From: Solobacterium sp.
Lineage (GTDB): Bacteria > Bacillota_I > Bacilli_A > Erysipelotrichales > Erysipelotrichaceae
Length of the DNA: 64,000 nt
Assembly (NCBI GenBank): GCA_017432325.1
Contig: JAFRJJ010000077.1
Location: 47,138 to 111,137 of the forward strand
Direction of reading: 5' to 3'
Below are positions 19,472 to 27,219 of this stretch, piece by piece. The notes beneath the pieces were generated by a model. It was not told where the DNA came from, searched no databases, and saw only the letters and a list, made by a program, of their open reading frames with translations. Both the position numbers and the translations under genes were made by a program. How positions within the stretch are numbered: the first letter of the stretch is position 1; each line of letters opens with the position of its first letter.

Positions 19472-21166
19472 TTATTTGTAGTATTCGTCAATGTATTTCT
19501 GATAGATTGACAGGTACTTAGGCAGCTGATAAGCTTCCAGATCTGACTGGAGTTTGTCCCAATCAGCGTCTGTGAATCCGTTCATTACCCAGTCGGATTT
19601 AGCAGTGTTGATGCACTTAGTGATATCAGCCTGCAGGTTGGAGAGTTCTTTTACGTCGTCTGTTGACATGAAGACATTCGGTACAACATACTTCGTGTGC
19701 ATATCAGGTGTGTAGATGTCCTTGATCCAGTCAAGTCTGTACTGAGCATCGTCAGGGCATGTTACATACTTGTCATAGTAAGAGTCGAGAATTGCGAGCG
19801 GTCCGCCAACTGCTTCTGCTTCACGTACTTCAACAGGGGAAGCATCACCGAGCCAGCAGTGCTTCAGCATTTCTTCACCAGCAGAGTTTGTGCCGAGTTC
19901 GAAGATGTCGAAGTCATCGTCTTCACCGTATGTACCCCAGTTGTTCTGCGGTGACTGGAACGGATCATACATCTGGTCGAGCCATGCGCATACGAGTGCA
20001 GGGTTCTTGCAAACGCCGGTTACTACACAGCGGCCTCTGTCGAAACCGGATGTGAAGGAACCATTGCCAGGTGTGAGGTTCTTTGTATCAGCCTGCAGCA
20101 TAGGCAGCGGTACCCAGCTCTTGCCGGCGATCAGGTCATCCATGGAGACCTGAGCAATGTTTGCAACGTCCCAGGAGAAGCAGACGCCATAACGTCCGGA
20201 CTTACCCTTGGCAACATATGTGGACCATTCCTGTGTGAATGCTTCAGGGTCAATGAGTTTTTCTTCATAGAGTTTATGGAGCCATGCAAGACCCTTCTTG
20301 AAGCCTTCCTGAGTAGCAGTGCAGACAACTTTCTTGTCATCTGTAACAGCGATATGTCTTCCCTTATCAGGATCGCCAATACCTTCGCCGAAGCCGTTGA
20401 CCAGAGACATCGGGTCCTGACCGCCATCGTTCATGATGAAGGACATCGGAATGATATCACCATCAATGTTGAATTCTTTCTTGAGGTCAGCTGCGTTGTC
20501 GCGGAATGCGATCAGAACTTCTTCGAATTCATCAACTGTTTTCGGCATTTCGAGTCCGAGATATTCAAGCCAGTTCAGGTTGATGAAAGGCATGTTATCG
20601 ATCGTCTGGATCGCTGTCTTTTCATAACCGAGCTGTTCGATCCACGGCAGAGCCCAGATGTGGCCATCTGAGTCTGTGCACATAGCTCTGTATTCAGGAG
20701 CCTGCTCGAAGACTTTCTGCAGGTTAGGCATGTATTTGTCAATGTAATCTTCAAGGTTCAGGATAACGCCCTGCTTAGCATATTTGAGCAGGTCTGTGTC
20801 ACTGAAGCCAGCATTGAAGACAAAGTCAGGAAGTGTCTTGACATTGGACATTTCAAGCTGGATCTTGTCGCCCCACTGGTCGGACTGGATCGTCTTCCAG
20901 TTGACATGGACGTTTGTCTTTTCTTCAAGACGCTTGAAGATCGTACGGTTGTTCGGTTCGGACTCAGTTCCTGCAGGGAAGTTTGTCAGACCGTTGATCT
21001 CTGCTTTTTCAGCAAGAGGGAATGCGAGAGTAGCAGGATCGACGTCTGTTCCGCCGGCTGCGCCTCCGCTCGGAGCACCGCCGCCTCCGCCGCATCCTGT
21101 GAGGAGAACTGCTGCTGTAGCCATGGAGAGGATCAGAGCACTGCCTTTTTTAAATAAATTTGTCAT
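19472..21166 (-). CDS. ABC transporter extracellular solute-binding lipoprotein (LplA-like)
   Basis: A 564-residue secreted lipoprotein. The lipobox LLTGC ends at Cys25, followed by a flexible Gly-rich stretch. The body has the two-lobe pattern of long family 1 binding proteins typified by LplA of Bacillus, with aromatic residues likely to stack on sugar rings (for example WKTIQSDQWGD and ALPWIEQLGYEK). It delivers an oligosaccharide to the two permeases encoded upstream at 21215 and 22136. AAGGAG stands seven bases before the ATG. Unusually the binding protein is encoded third in the operon, not first. The sugar cannot be read from the sequence; the GH32 partner suggests sucrose or fructan oligomers. 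Confidence 0.92.
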   Translation of the reverse strand: MTNLFKKGSALILSMATAAVLLTGCGGGGGAPSGGAAGGTDVDPATLAFPLAEKAEINGLTNFPAGTESEPNNRTIFKRLEEKTNVHVNWKTIQSDQWGDKIQLEMSNVKTLPDFVFNAGFSDTDLLKYAKQGVILNLEDYIDKYMPNLQKVFEQAPEYRAMCTDSDGHIWALPWIEQLGYEKTAIQTIDNMPFINLNWLEYLGLEMPKTVDEFEEVLIAFRDNAADLKKEFNIDGDIIPMSFIMNDGGQDPMSLVNGFGEGIGDPDKGRHIAVTDDKKVVCTATQEGFKKGLAWLHKLYEEKLIDPEAFTQEWSTYVAKGKSGRYGVCFSWDVANIAQVSMDDLIAGKSWVPLPMLQADTKNLTPGNGSFTSGFDRGRCVVTGVCKNPALVCAWLDQMYDPFQSPQNNWGTYGEDDDFDIFELGTNSAGEEMLKHCWLGDASPVEVREAEAVGGPLAILDSYYDKYVTCPDDAQYRLDWIKDIYTPDMHTKYVVPNVFMSTDDVKELSNLQADITKCINTAKSDWVMNGFTDADWDKLQSDLEAYQLPKYLSIYQKYIDEYYK

Positions 21167-21214
21167 GTTGACTCCTTATGATTTTTCTTTCTCCGATTAT
21201 TATTCAATTTTCAA

Positions 21215-22120
21215 TTAACCCTTGATCGCGCCGGCCATGATTCCGTTATCGAAGTATTTCTGGAAGAACGGATACATGATCATCAGCGGAATGCTGGAGA
21301 TGATGATTGTTGCATACTTAAGAAGTTCTGCAAGACGCGCACGTTCCGCGGTAGACTGCATGTCGGATACCATGCCGGCTTCCGGCTGGTTCTGAATCAG
21401 GATGGAACGAAGTACGAGCTGCAGCGGCTGCTTAGATGCGCTGTTGAGATAGATCATTGCGTCAAAGTAGCTGTTCCACATACCGACGAACTGCCACATG
21501 GAAATGGTAGCGATGATCGGTGTGCAGACCGGCAGAAGGATCTGGAAGAAATAAACCATTTCATCAGCGCCGTCAATTTCGGAAGCCTCCTGCAGGTCAC
21601 GGGGAATACCCATGTAATATGTTCTCGCAATAATCATGTTCCACACGCTGAACGCGCCGGGGATCAGAATTGCCCAGATGGTATCGAGCATGCCCAGGCT
21701 GGAGATCAGCAGGTATGTAGGGATCAGGCCGCCGCCGAAGAACATCGTGATAACGAACAGGATGTTGAAGAAACCTTTACCCTTGAAATCCGGACGGGAC
21801 ATCGGATATGCCGCAAGCAGCGTAACGATGACCGAGATGAATGTAAACAGAATTGAATAGATCAGTGCATTTTTGAAACCTACCCAGATCTGTGAGTTGG
21901 AGAGGACACGCTGGTATGCAGTGAGTGTCCACTTGGAGAAATCGAACGTGATGCCGGAGTTCTGCAGTACGATCGGATCAATAAACGAAGCGAGGATAAT
22001 GTAGACCATCGGCAGGATGATCGCGACGATGAAGAGTCCGAGAAGAATGTAACCGATGATCAGTATCGTTTTATCTTCTACGGGATACTTGGAAAACTCA
22101 CTCTTTTTCTTCTTTTCCAT
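21215..22120 (-). CDS. Carbohydrate ABC transporter permease (LplC/YtcP-like)
   Basis: A 301-residue inner membrane permease with six predicted transmembrane helices. The EAA loop QEASEIDGADEMVYFFQILLP (about residues 193-213, shortened here in part) contacts the ATPase. The C terminus ends in the usual short tail GIMAGAIKG of the LplC type. The N-terminal cytoplasmic stretch is Lys/Glu-rich. It pairs with the permease at 22136, 15 bases upstream in the operon, and has a GAGGAGGG ribosome binding site. No ATPase is in this operon; the MsmX-like ATPase at 25951 is the likely energiser. Confidence 0.93.
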   Translation of the reverse strand: MEKKKKSEFSKYPVEDKTILIIGYILLGLFIVAIILPMVYIILASFIDPIVLQNSGITFDFSKWTLTAYQRVLSNSQIWVGFKNALIYSILFTFISVIVTLLAAYPMSRPDFKGKGFFNILFVITMFFGGGLIPTYLLISSLGMLDTIWAILIPGAFSVWNMIIARTYYMGIPRDLQEASEIDGADEMVYFFQILLPVCTPIIATISMWQFVGMWNSYFDAMIYLNSASKQPLQLVLRSILIQNQPEAGMVSDMQSTAERARLAELLKYATIIISSIPLMIMYPFFQKYFDNGIMAGAIKG

Positions 22121-22135
22121 ATCGTTCCCTCCTCA

Positions 22136-23080
22136 TCAGATACCTTTTCCTTCATTCATGTTCTGAACAATCTTGTTCATCGAAATCAGAAGGATAACGT
22201 TGATGACAGTGTTGAACAGGCCGACAGCGGTCGAGAAACCGTAGTCACCGTCCAGAAGACCTTTCTTATAGACGTAGGTCGAGATGATCTCGGATGTCGA
22301 CAGGTTCAGGTCAGTCTGCAGAGCATATGCTTTTTCGAAGCCGATACTCATGATGTTGCCGACAGACATAATGAACTGGATCAGGACGGTATCCTTGATA
22401 GCTGGCCATTCGACTGCTTTGATCTGCTGGATGATGTTTGCGCCGTCAATGACTGCAGCTTCCTTCAGTTCTTTGCTGGCGTTGGAAAGAGCGGCAGTAT
22501 AGATGATGGAAGCCCATCCTGCGCCCTGCCAGATTCCGGAAGCGATATAGATCGTACGGAAAGCTGAAGGCATCGTCATGAAATTAGTGGATGTTCCAAG
22601 CATGGAGTTGATCATTCCAGTCGGCGACAGCAGGATACGGACGATACCGCAAAGGACGATGACTGAAATGAAGTTCGGCATGTACAGAACCAGCTGAATT
22701 TTCTGCTTGATACTTGTGCTGAGAATCCTATTCAGCAGGAATGCAAGCAGGATCGGGATTGGGAATCCCCACAGCAGGCCGAATACGCTCAGCTTCAGAG
22801 TGTTCATCAGATAACTCAGGAAATCCGGTGAAGACAAGAAGCGTGAGAAGTGTGAGAAACCGACCCACTCGCTGCCCAGGATACCTCGGATCGGGTTATA
22901 TTCTGTAAACGCGATCAGAATACCGCCCATAGGTAAGTATCTGAAGATTATCGTCAGCAGGAATGCCGGCATGATAAAAATCAGATAGAGCTGCCAGTGT
23001 TGTCTGAAGTACACTAGAGCGTTATGCAGCTTCGAGTTTGAAGCAGCACCTGCTGTACTGTTTCCAGAAGCCTTTCCCAT
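22136..23080 (-). CDS. Carbohydrate ABC transporter permease (LplB-like)
   Basis: A 314-residue permease with six predicted membrane helices. The EAA motif reads ELKEAAVIDGANIIQQIKAV (about residues 214-233). The N terminus has a Ser/Ala/Asn-rich cytoplasmic leader, then a long first helix LYLIFIMPAFLLTIIFRYLP typical of LplB. It is the first gene of the leftward operon, preceded by GGAGGG and by the promoter at 23174-23202. Together with the second permease it forms the channel for the imported sugar. Confidence 0.93.
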   Translation of the reverse strand: MGKASGNSTAGAASNSKLHNALVYFRQHWQLYLIFIMPAFLLTIIFRYLPMGGILIAFTEYNPIRGILGSEWVGFSHFSRFLSSPDFLSYLMNTLKLSVFGLLWGFPIPILLAFLLNRILSTSIKQKIQLVLYMPNFISVIVLCGIVRILLSPTGMINSMLGTSTNFMTMPSAFRTIYIASGIWQGAGWASIIYTAALSNASKELKEAAVIDGANIIQQIKAVEWPAIKDTVLIQFIMSVGNIMSIGFEKAYALQTDLNLSTSEIISTYVYKKGLLDGDYGFSTAVGLFNTVINVILLISMNKIVQNMNEGKGI

Positions 23081-23173
23081 TAAAACCCTCCTTTAGAAGT
23101 TGTGCAGCTATCGGAAATGCATTTTTCGGCGGATGAATGCAGATCATGATAGCGCTTACTTCGAGATATAACC

Positions 23174-23202
23174 ATACTAGCATTTGGATATATACGGTGC
23201 AA
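23174..23202 (-). promoter_or_regulatory. Promoter of the leftward transporter operon
   Basis: On the minus strand TTGCAC (23202-23197), 17 bases, TAGTAT (23179-23174). It lies about 95 bases before the first permease start, with the operator at 23226 just upstream of its -35. Confidence 0.6.
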
Positions 23203-23225
23203 TAAAAAAGTAGAAAAATCCCAAA

Positions 23226-23249
23226 AAAAATGTGCAAATGCACATTTTT
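23226..23249. promoter_or_regulatory. Operator 1 of the LacI-type regulator
   Basis: A perfect 24-bp palindrome: an 11-base arm ending TGTGCA, central AA, and TGCACA beginning the other arm, flanked by A and T runs. The 14-base core TGTGCAAATGCACA is identical to that of operator 2 at 23293. Confidence 0.8.
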
Positions 23250-23264
23250 AATGAATAATTGCCC

Positions 23265-23293
23265 TTGAAAGATGGGTTATATTGATATATAAA
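23265..23293 (+). promoter_or_regulatory. Promoter of the LacI-type regulator operon
   Basis: TTGAAA (23265-23270), 17 bases, TATAAA (23288-23293). Operator 2 begins at the last base of the -10, so bound regulator would block this promoter. Confidence 0.7.
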
Positions 23294-23316
23294 GAATTGT
23301 GCAAATGCACAATTCT
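23293..23316. promoter_or_regulatory. Operator 2 of the LacI-type regulator (autoregulatory)
   Basis: A perfect 24-bp palindrome with arms AGAATTGTGCA and TGCACAATTCT around AA. It covers the predicted transcription start of the regulator's own message. Its centre is 67 bp from that of operator 1, a distance compatible with looping. Confidence 0.8.
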
Positions 23317-23385
23317 GACTTGGCGTCTGTTTGTCAACTGTCTATTCTGATGATAGAATATGAATCAGAAGCAGAGGACCAATAT

Positions 23386-24426
23386 ATGAAACAGAAAGTC
23401 ACGATCCAGGATATTGCAGATGCGCTTGGAATGTCCCGCAATACGGTATCGAAAGCCATCAACAACTCCGAAGGGATTGCCGAAGCTACCCGGGACAAAA
23501 TTCTTGAGAAGGCGGTAGAAATGGGATATAAGCAGTTTTCTTATGTTGCGTCCATGACAAGTATCGGGACTTCAAAAAAAGCAAAACAGGAAGAATCAGG
23601 AGAGATCTCACTGTTTACAACGATCAGTTTGAGCAATTCACATTTCGCTTCACTTTTTATGGATAATATCCATGAAGAGATCACACAGATGGGATATACA
23701 TTGTCTGTCCACCGTATATCACGTGAGAACATCAAAAACAGGTCTCTTCCCCGTACATTCAACCGGGAACAGTCAAAAGGAATAATCTGTATTGAAGTCT
23801 TTGATCCTCGTTACTGTGATATGATCAGCGAACTTGGTATTCCTGTCCTGTTCGTGGATGGCCCGGCACGGAAAAACGAACGTTCCGTTAATGGTGACCA
23901 GCTGTTGATGGATAATTATACGGAGATCACGCATTTTGTTAATCTGATGATCGAGAGAGGTCTGACAAAGATCGGCTTCATCGGTGATTACGAACATTGC
24001 CAGTCGTTCTGGGAACGTTATTGTGCTTACCGTCTTGCAATGATATCAGCAGGCATCGAGATCAATGAACACTATGTGATCAATACTAAGGATAAGGATA
24101 CCGATTCACTTGCGGATCTCCTTGAAGACCTGAAGGATATACCGGATGTATATATCTGTGCGAATGACTTTGTCGCGATCGACGCAATACAGCTGCTTAT
24201 CCTGAGCCATAAAAACATTCTGAAGAAGACCCGTTTTCTTGGCTTTGACGATTCCTATGAATCGAGGATCTTCCATCCGGCACTGTCGACCGTCCACATT
24301 CACTCCCAGTCTATGGCATTTTCCGCACTGCATCTGCTGATGACCAGGATCAAGGAACCTACAATGGAATATCGGACGATCTATGTCGCGACTGATCTTG
24401 TCCTGAGAGAGTCCACTGAATTCTGA
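23386..24426 (+). CDS. LacI/GalR-family transcriptional regulator
   Basis: A 346-residue regulator. The start at 23386 (MKQKVTIQDIADALGMSR) is chosen because it puts the LacI helix-turn-helix at the very N terminus and follows an AGAGGA site; an upstream frame from 23299 would run through the operator. The DNA-binding domain covers residues 5-50, with the hinge after GYKQF. The periplasmic-binding-protein-like effector domain spans about 65-335. It ends in LVLREST, the common family C terminus. It is divergent from the transporter operon and surrounded by two identical palindromic operators, so it probably represses both its own operon and the transporter until a sugar binds. CcpA is unlikely because of this local arrangement. 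Confidence 0.92.
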   Translation: MKQKVTIQDIADALGMSRNTVSKAINNSEGIAEATRDKILEKAVEMGYKQFSYVASMTSIGTSKKAKQEESGEISLFTTISLSNSHFASLFMDNIHEEITQMGYTLSVHRISRENIKNRSLPRTFNREQSKGIICIEVFDPRYCDMISELGIPVLFVDGPARKNERSVNGDQLLMDNYTEITHFVNLMIERGLTKIGFIGDYEHCQSFWERYCAYRLAMISAGIEINEHYVINTKDKDTDSLADLLEDLKDIPDVYICANDFVAIDAIQLLILSHKNILKKTRFLGFDDSYESRIFHPALSTVHIHSQSMAFSALHLLMTRIKEPTMEYRTIYVATDLVLRESTEF

Positions 24427-24441
24427 TACGGAGAAAAAAAT

Positions 24442-25083
24442 ATGAACATTTTTTCCTATGACAGTAAATTCAGTCAGCTGTTTCTGAAACTCAGTTATGC
24501 CTGCTGGCTGAATATGATGTGGATGATATGCTCTCTGCCGATCATAACGATCGGTGCATCGACAACTGCCCTCTACTCGGTGACGCTGAAGATCGCAGAT
24601 GAAAAAGAATCGAATATTACGAAGCAGTTCATCACTGCATTCCGCAGCAACTTCAAGCAGGCGACCAGGATGTGGCTTCTTCTGCTGCTGGCAGGGATCC
24701 TGATCGGCGGCGACTTTTATGTAGTCCTGCATATGCGTTCCATGTCCAGCGGCAGTCTGGCGATCATGTGGACGCTGAACCTGGCACTGCTGATCGCTAT
24801 ATCGATCATCTATGCCGTGGTCCTGGTGTATATCTTTCCGCTGATTGCGAGATTTGAGAACAACGACAAGGCAATGCTGAAAAATTCTCTGCTGGTCGGT
24901 ATCCATTTTCTGTTCTGTACGATCGTAGTAGCTGCGATCCACTTTGTGATGTTTTATGCTGTGGTCGCGATATTCACTCCGCTGATCCTGTTTGGAGAAG
25001 GACTATGCGCACTGCTGTCATCCTATATGCTGATCAATGTATTCCGGGTCATTTCATACAGGCCTGAAGAGGACGAACAATGA
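24442..25083 (+). CDS. YesL-like (DUF624) membrane protein
   Basis: A 213-residue protein with about five transmembrane helices. The N-terminal block, NIFSYDSKFSQLF then LNMMWMICSLPIITIGASTTALY, is the hallmark of the YesL/DUF624 family, whose members are commonly encoded with oligosaccharide ABC transporters and hydrolases. No biochemical role is established. It follows the regulator by 15 bases and overlaps the next gene by four bases (ATGA), so the three are co-transcribed. A part in the assembly or control of the transporter is inference from genomic association. Confidence 0.85.
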   Translation: MNIFSYDSKFSQLFLKLSYACWLNMMWMICSLPIITIGASTTALYSVTLKIADEKESNITKQFITAFRSNFKQATRMWLLLLLAGILIGGDFYVVLHMRSMSSGSLAIMWTLNLALLIAISIIYAVVLVYIFPLIARFENNDKAMLKNSLLVGIHFLFCTIVVAAIHFVMFYAVVAIFTPLILFGEGLCALLSSYMLINVFRVISYRPEEDEQ

Positions 25084-25817
25084 GAGGATCACCGGAAGAA
25101 CGCGCGGCCGTCAGGAAGTCATACTACAAGATGAACAAAAAGGAAAAGGCAGAATATATTCTCACGTACTATAAACTGCCTTTGTTTACCGCGTTTGTTG
25201 TTCTGGCTGTAGGTATTACTTCGCTGGTCCATACACTGACGAAGAAAGAGCCTGTCCTGTATACCGCCTATGTCAATACCGTATTCGGGGACGACATGAC
25301 ACAGAAGATGACGGATGACTTTCTGAATGATATCGGCCTGGATCTGAAGAGAAACGAAGTGCTTGTCTACAAAGACCTGTACATCGATGAGGATCCCACA
25401 CTGGAAGACCATCAGTATGTATATGCATCCAAGATGAAGATCCTGGGAGCGATCAGCGCAAAACAGATGGATGTTGCACTGATGAATGACAACGCATATG
25501 GCCAGATGTCTGCCAGCGGACTGCTGATGGAAATGGATACTGTGCTGAAAGATGATACACAGCTTTATGAAGATCTCAAGCCTTACCTGACGGAAGGCAC
25601 TGTGATACTGGAAGATAATTCTGTCGAGTATAGCCTGAATGAGGCAGACACGTACGAAGCTGTAACAGAACAGCAGATCAATGCGATCGATGTTTCAGAA
25701 TTTCCTATATTCCGCAGTGCAGAAATAGATGGTAAGATGTATTTAGGTGTAATAGGAAATACGCCGCGTGTTGAAAAGGTGCGGGCATTTCTCGCATATC
25801 TTCTCAACACAAAATGA
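25080..25817 (+). CDS. Membrane-anchored extracellular protein of unknown function
   Basis: A 245-residue protein I cannot assign to a named family. Residues 1-35 are basic and cytoplasmic (KSYYKMNKKEKAEYILTYYK), followed by one membrane segment (about 36-57) and an acidic extracellular domain. The domain alternates strands and helices (YTAYVNTVFGDDMTQKMTDDF, then ISAKQMDVALMNDNAYG), a layout like one lobe of a substrate-binding protein. It overlaps the YesL-like gene by four bases and precedes the ABC ATPase, so an accessory role in sugar uptake is plausible. The protein lacks a lipobox or a cleavable signal peptide, and so would remain anchored. Confidence 0.75.
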   Translation: MRGSPEERAAVRKSYYKMNKKEKAEYILTYYKLPLFTAFVVLAVGITSLVHTLTKKEPVLYTAYVNTVFGDDMTQKMTDDFLNDIGLDLKRNEVLVYKDLYIDEDPTLEDHQYVYASKMKILGAISAKQMDVALMNDNAYGQMSASGLLMEMDTVLKDDTQLYEDLKPYLTEGTVILEDNSVEYSLNEADTYEAVTEQQINAIDVSEFPIFRSAEIDGKMYLGVIGNTPRVEKVRAFLAYLLNTK

Positions 25818-25819
25818 TA

Positions 25820-25911
25820 TGTGCCGTTGGCACAATCCTGAAGGCTGTAACGGTGAAAGACCGTGCCAGTAAGCCGGGGCCTGTTCGAATTCTTTATCCG
25901 GCAGCCGGCTT
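25820..25911 (+). other. Structured leader before the ABC ATPase gene, class unknown
   Basis: Three stems lie in this 92-base gap: TGTGCC/GGCACA (25820-25834, 3-base loop), CGGT/ACCG (25851-25863) and an outer AAGCCGG/CCGGCTT (25871-25911). No T run follows. The order of hairpins suggests a folded RNA element, but it does not match a riboswitch consensus that I can reproduce. It could be a processing site, an attenuator or an unclassified leader. Confidence 0.4.
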
Positions 25912-25950
25912 CATAATTCTTTCATACCATAGAAAGGGGCAAAAAAACTT

Positions 25951-27156
25951 ATGGCAACTGTAACACTGAAACACATTCAAAAGATTTATCCGAACGCAGA
26001 GAATCCGAAACCGAAAAAGAAGAAGAAGAAGGAAGACGAACCGGTTGAGGAAAAGAGCTACAAGCTTAAGGTCACAGATGAAGGCGTAGTGGCTGTAGAC
26101 GATTTCAACCTCGACATTAAAGACAAAGAGTTCATCGTCCTGGTCGGACCTTCCGGATGCGGAAAGTCCACAACTCTTAGAATGGTTGCGGGTCTCGAAG
26201 AGATCACGAGAGGCGAACTGTTCATCGACGACAAACTCATGAACGATGTAGCACCGAAGGACAGGGATATCGCAATGGTATTCCAGAACTACGCGCTGTA
26301 TCCTCACATGACTGTCAGACAGAACCTTGAATTCCCGCTGAAGCTGAGAAAGGTCCCGCAGGCAGAGATCAACGAAAGAGTAAACGAAGCTGCTGAGATC
26401 CTCGGTATCGTCCAGTATCTTGAAAGAAAGCCGAAGGCACTTTCAGGCGGACAGAGACAGAGAGTCGCGATCGGACGTGCTATCGTCCGTGAACCGAAAG
26501 TTCTGCTGATGGACGAACCGCTTTCCAACCTTGACGCTAAGCTCAGAAACCAGATGAGAGCTGAGATCATCAAGCTGAGAAAGAGGATCAACACAACGTT
26601 TATCTATGTCACGCACGACCAGACCGAAGCTATGACGCTGGGAGACAGGATCGTCATCATGAAGGATGGCGAAGTCCAGCAGATCGGAACCCCGCAGGAA
26701 GTATTCAACGCACCGGTAAACACATTCGTAGCAGGCTTCATCGGAATGCCGAGAATGAATATGTTCGGCGGCGAACTGAAGAAAAAGAACGGGAAGTACG
26801 TTGTTGAAGTCGAAGGCGCAGAGATCGAACTTTCAGAAGACAAGCAGAAGAGACTTGCCGCAAGGAACGTTGAAGACTGCAACGTTACAGTCGGCGCAAG
26901 ACCTGAACACATTACGCTTGACAACGTAGATGGCGGAATGCTGGAAGGTGTTGTAGAAGTCAGCGAAATGATGGGTTCATCAGTCCACCTGCATCTCAAT
27001 GCATATGGAAGAGACTGCATCATCATCGTTCCGACACTTGATCTGAAAGACAACTCAGCTCTCGAGATCGGTTCCACGGTCAAGTTCACACTTGTACCGA
27101 ACGCTATCCATGTGTTCGACCCGTGGACAGGAAAGAATCTGGAATACGCGGATTGA
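25951..27156 (+). CDS. Multi-sugar ABC transporter ATP-binding protein (UgpC/MsmK/MsmX type)
   Basis: A 401-residue ATPase of the kind shared by several sugar importers. It has Walker [10 protein letters not shown] (about residues 68-76), the Q loop in [12 protein letters not shown], signature LSGGQRQR, Walker [15 protein letters not shown], and the switch His in [12 protein letters not shown]-terminal TOBE/OB regulatory domain follows (about 260-401), ending with [11 protein letters not shown]. An unusual Lys/Glu-rich insertion (about residues 15-40, [11 protein letters not shown]) interrupts the first strands of the ATPase domain. Because the leftward transporter operon lacks an ATPase, this protein is its likely motor, and it may serve other importers too. 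GAAAGGGG precedes the ATG. Confidence 0.94.
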   Translation: MATVTLKHIQKIYPNAENPKPKKKKKKEDEPVEEKSYKLKVTDEGVVAVDDFNLDIKDKEFIVLVGPSGCGKSTTLRMVAGLEEITRGELFIDDKLMNDVAPKDRDIAMVFQNYALYPHMTVRQNLEFPLKLRKVPQAEINERVNEAAEILGIVQYLERKPKALSGGQRQRVAIGRAIVREPKVLLMDEPLSNLDAKLRNQMRAEIIKLRKRINTTFIYVTHDQTEAMTLGDRIVIMKDGEVQQIGTPQEVFNAPVNTFVAGFIGMPRMNMFGGELKKKNGKYVVEVEGAEIELSEDKQKRLAARNVEDCNVTVGARPEHITLDNVDGGMLEGVVEVSEMMGSSVHLHLNAYGRDCIIIVPTLDLKDNSALEIGSTVKFTLVPNAIHVFDPWTGKNLEYAD

Positions 27157-27162
27157 TGTTAC

Positions 27163-27208
27163 AAAAAAAGCAATGCATGCGGTATATACTGCAAAGCATT
27201 GCTTTTTT
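27163..27208. terminator. Bidirectional terminator between the ABC ATPase and GH13 genes
   Basis: GCAATGC (27170-27176) and GCATTGC (27196-27202) flanked by seven A on one side and six T on the other. It serves the two convergent genes. Confidence 0.85.
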
Positions 27209-27219
27209 ATTGGTTTTTC

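Noticed and set aside
23715..23740. Possible parS site around CACGTG inside the regulator gene; other CACGTG cores at about 11869, 13660, 16058 and 40999
   Set aside because: None matches the parS consensus TGTTTCACGTGAAACA beyond about 11 of 16 positions, and all lie within coding DNA.
25840..25900. Cobalamin riboswitch, because of a GGTGAAAGACC-like segment
   Set aside because: The invariant core elements of that class are missing and the downstream gene is a sugar ABC ATPase.
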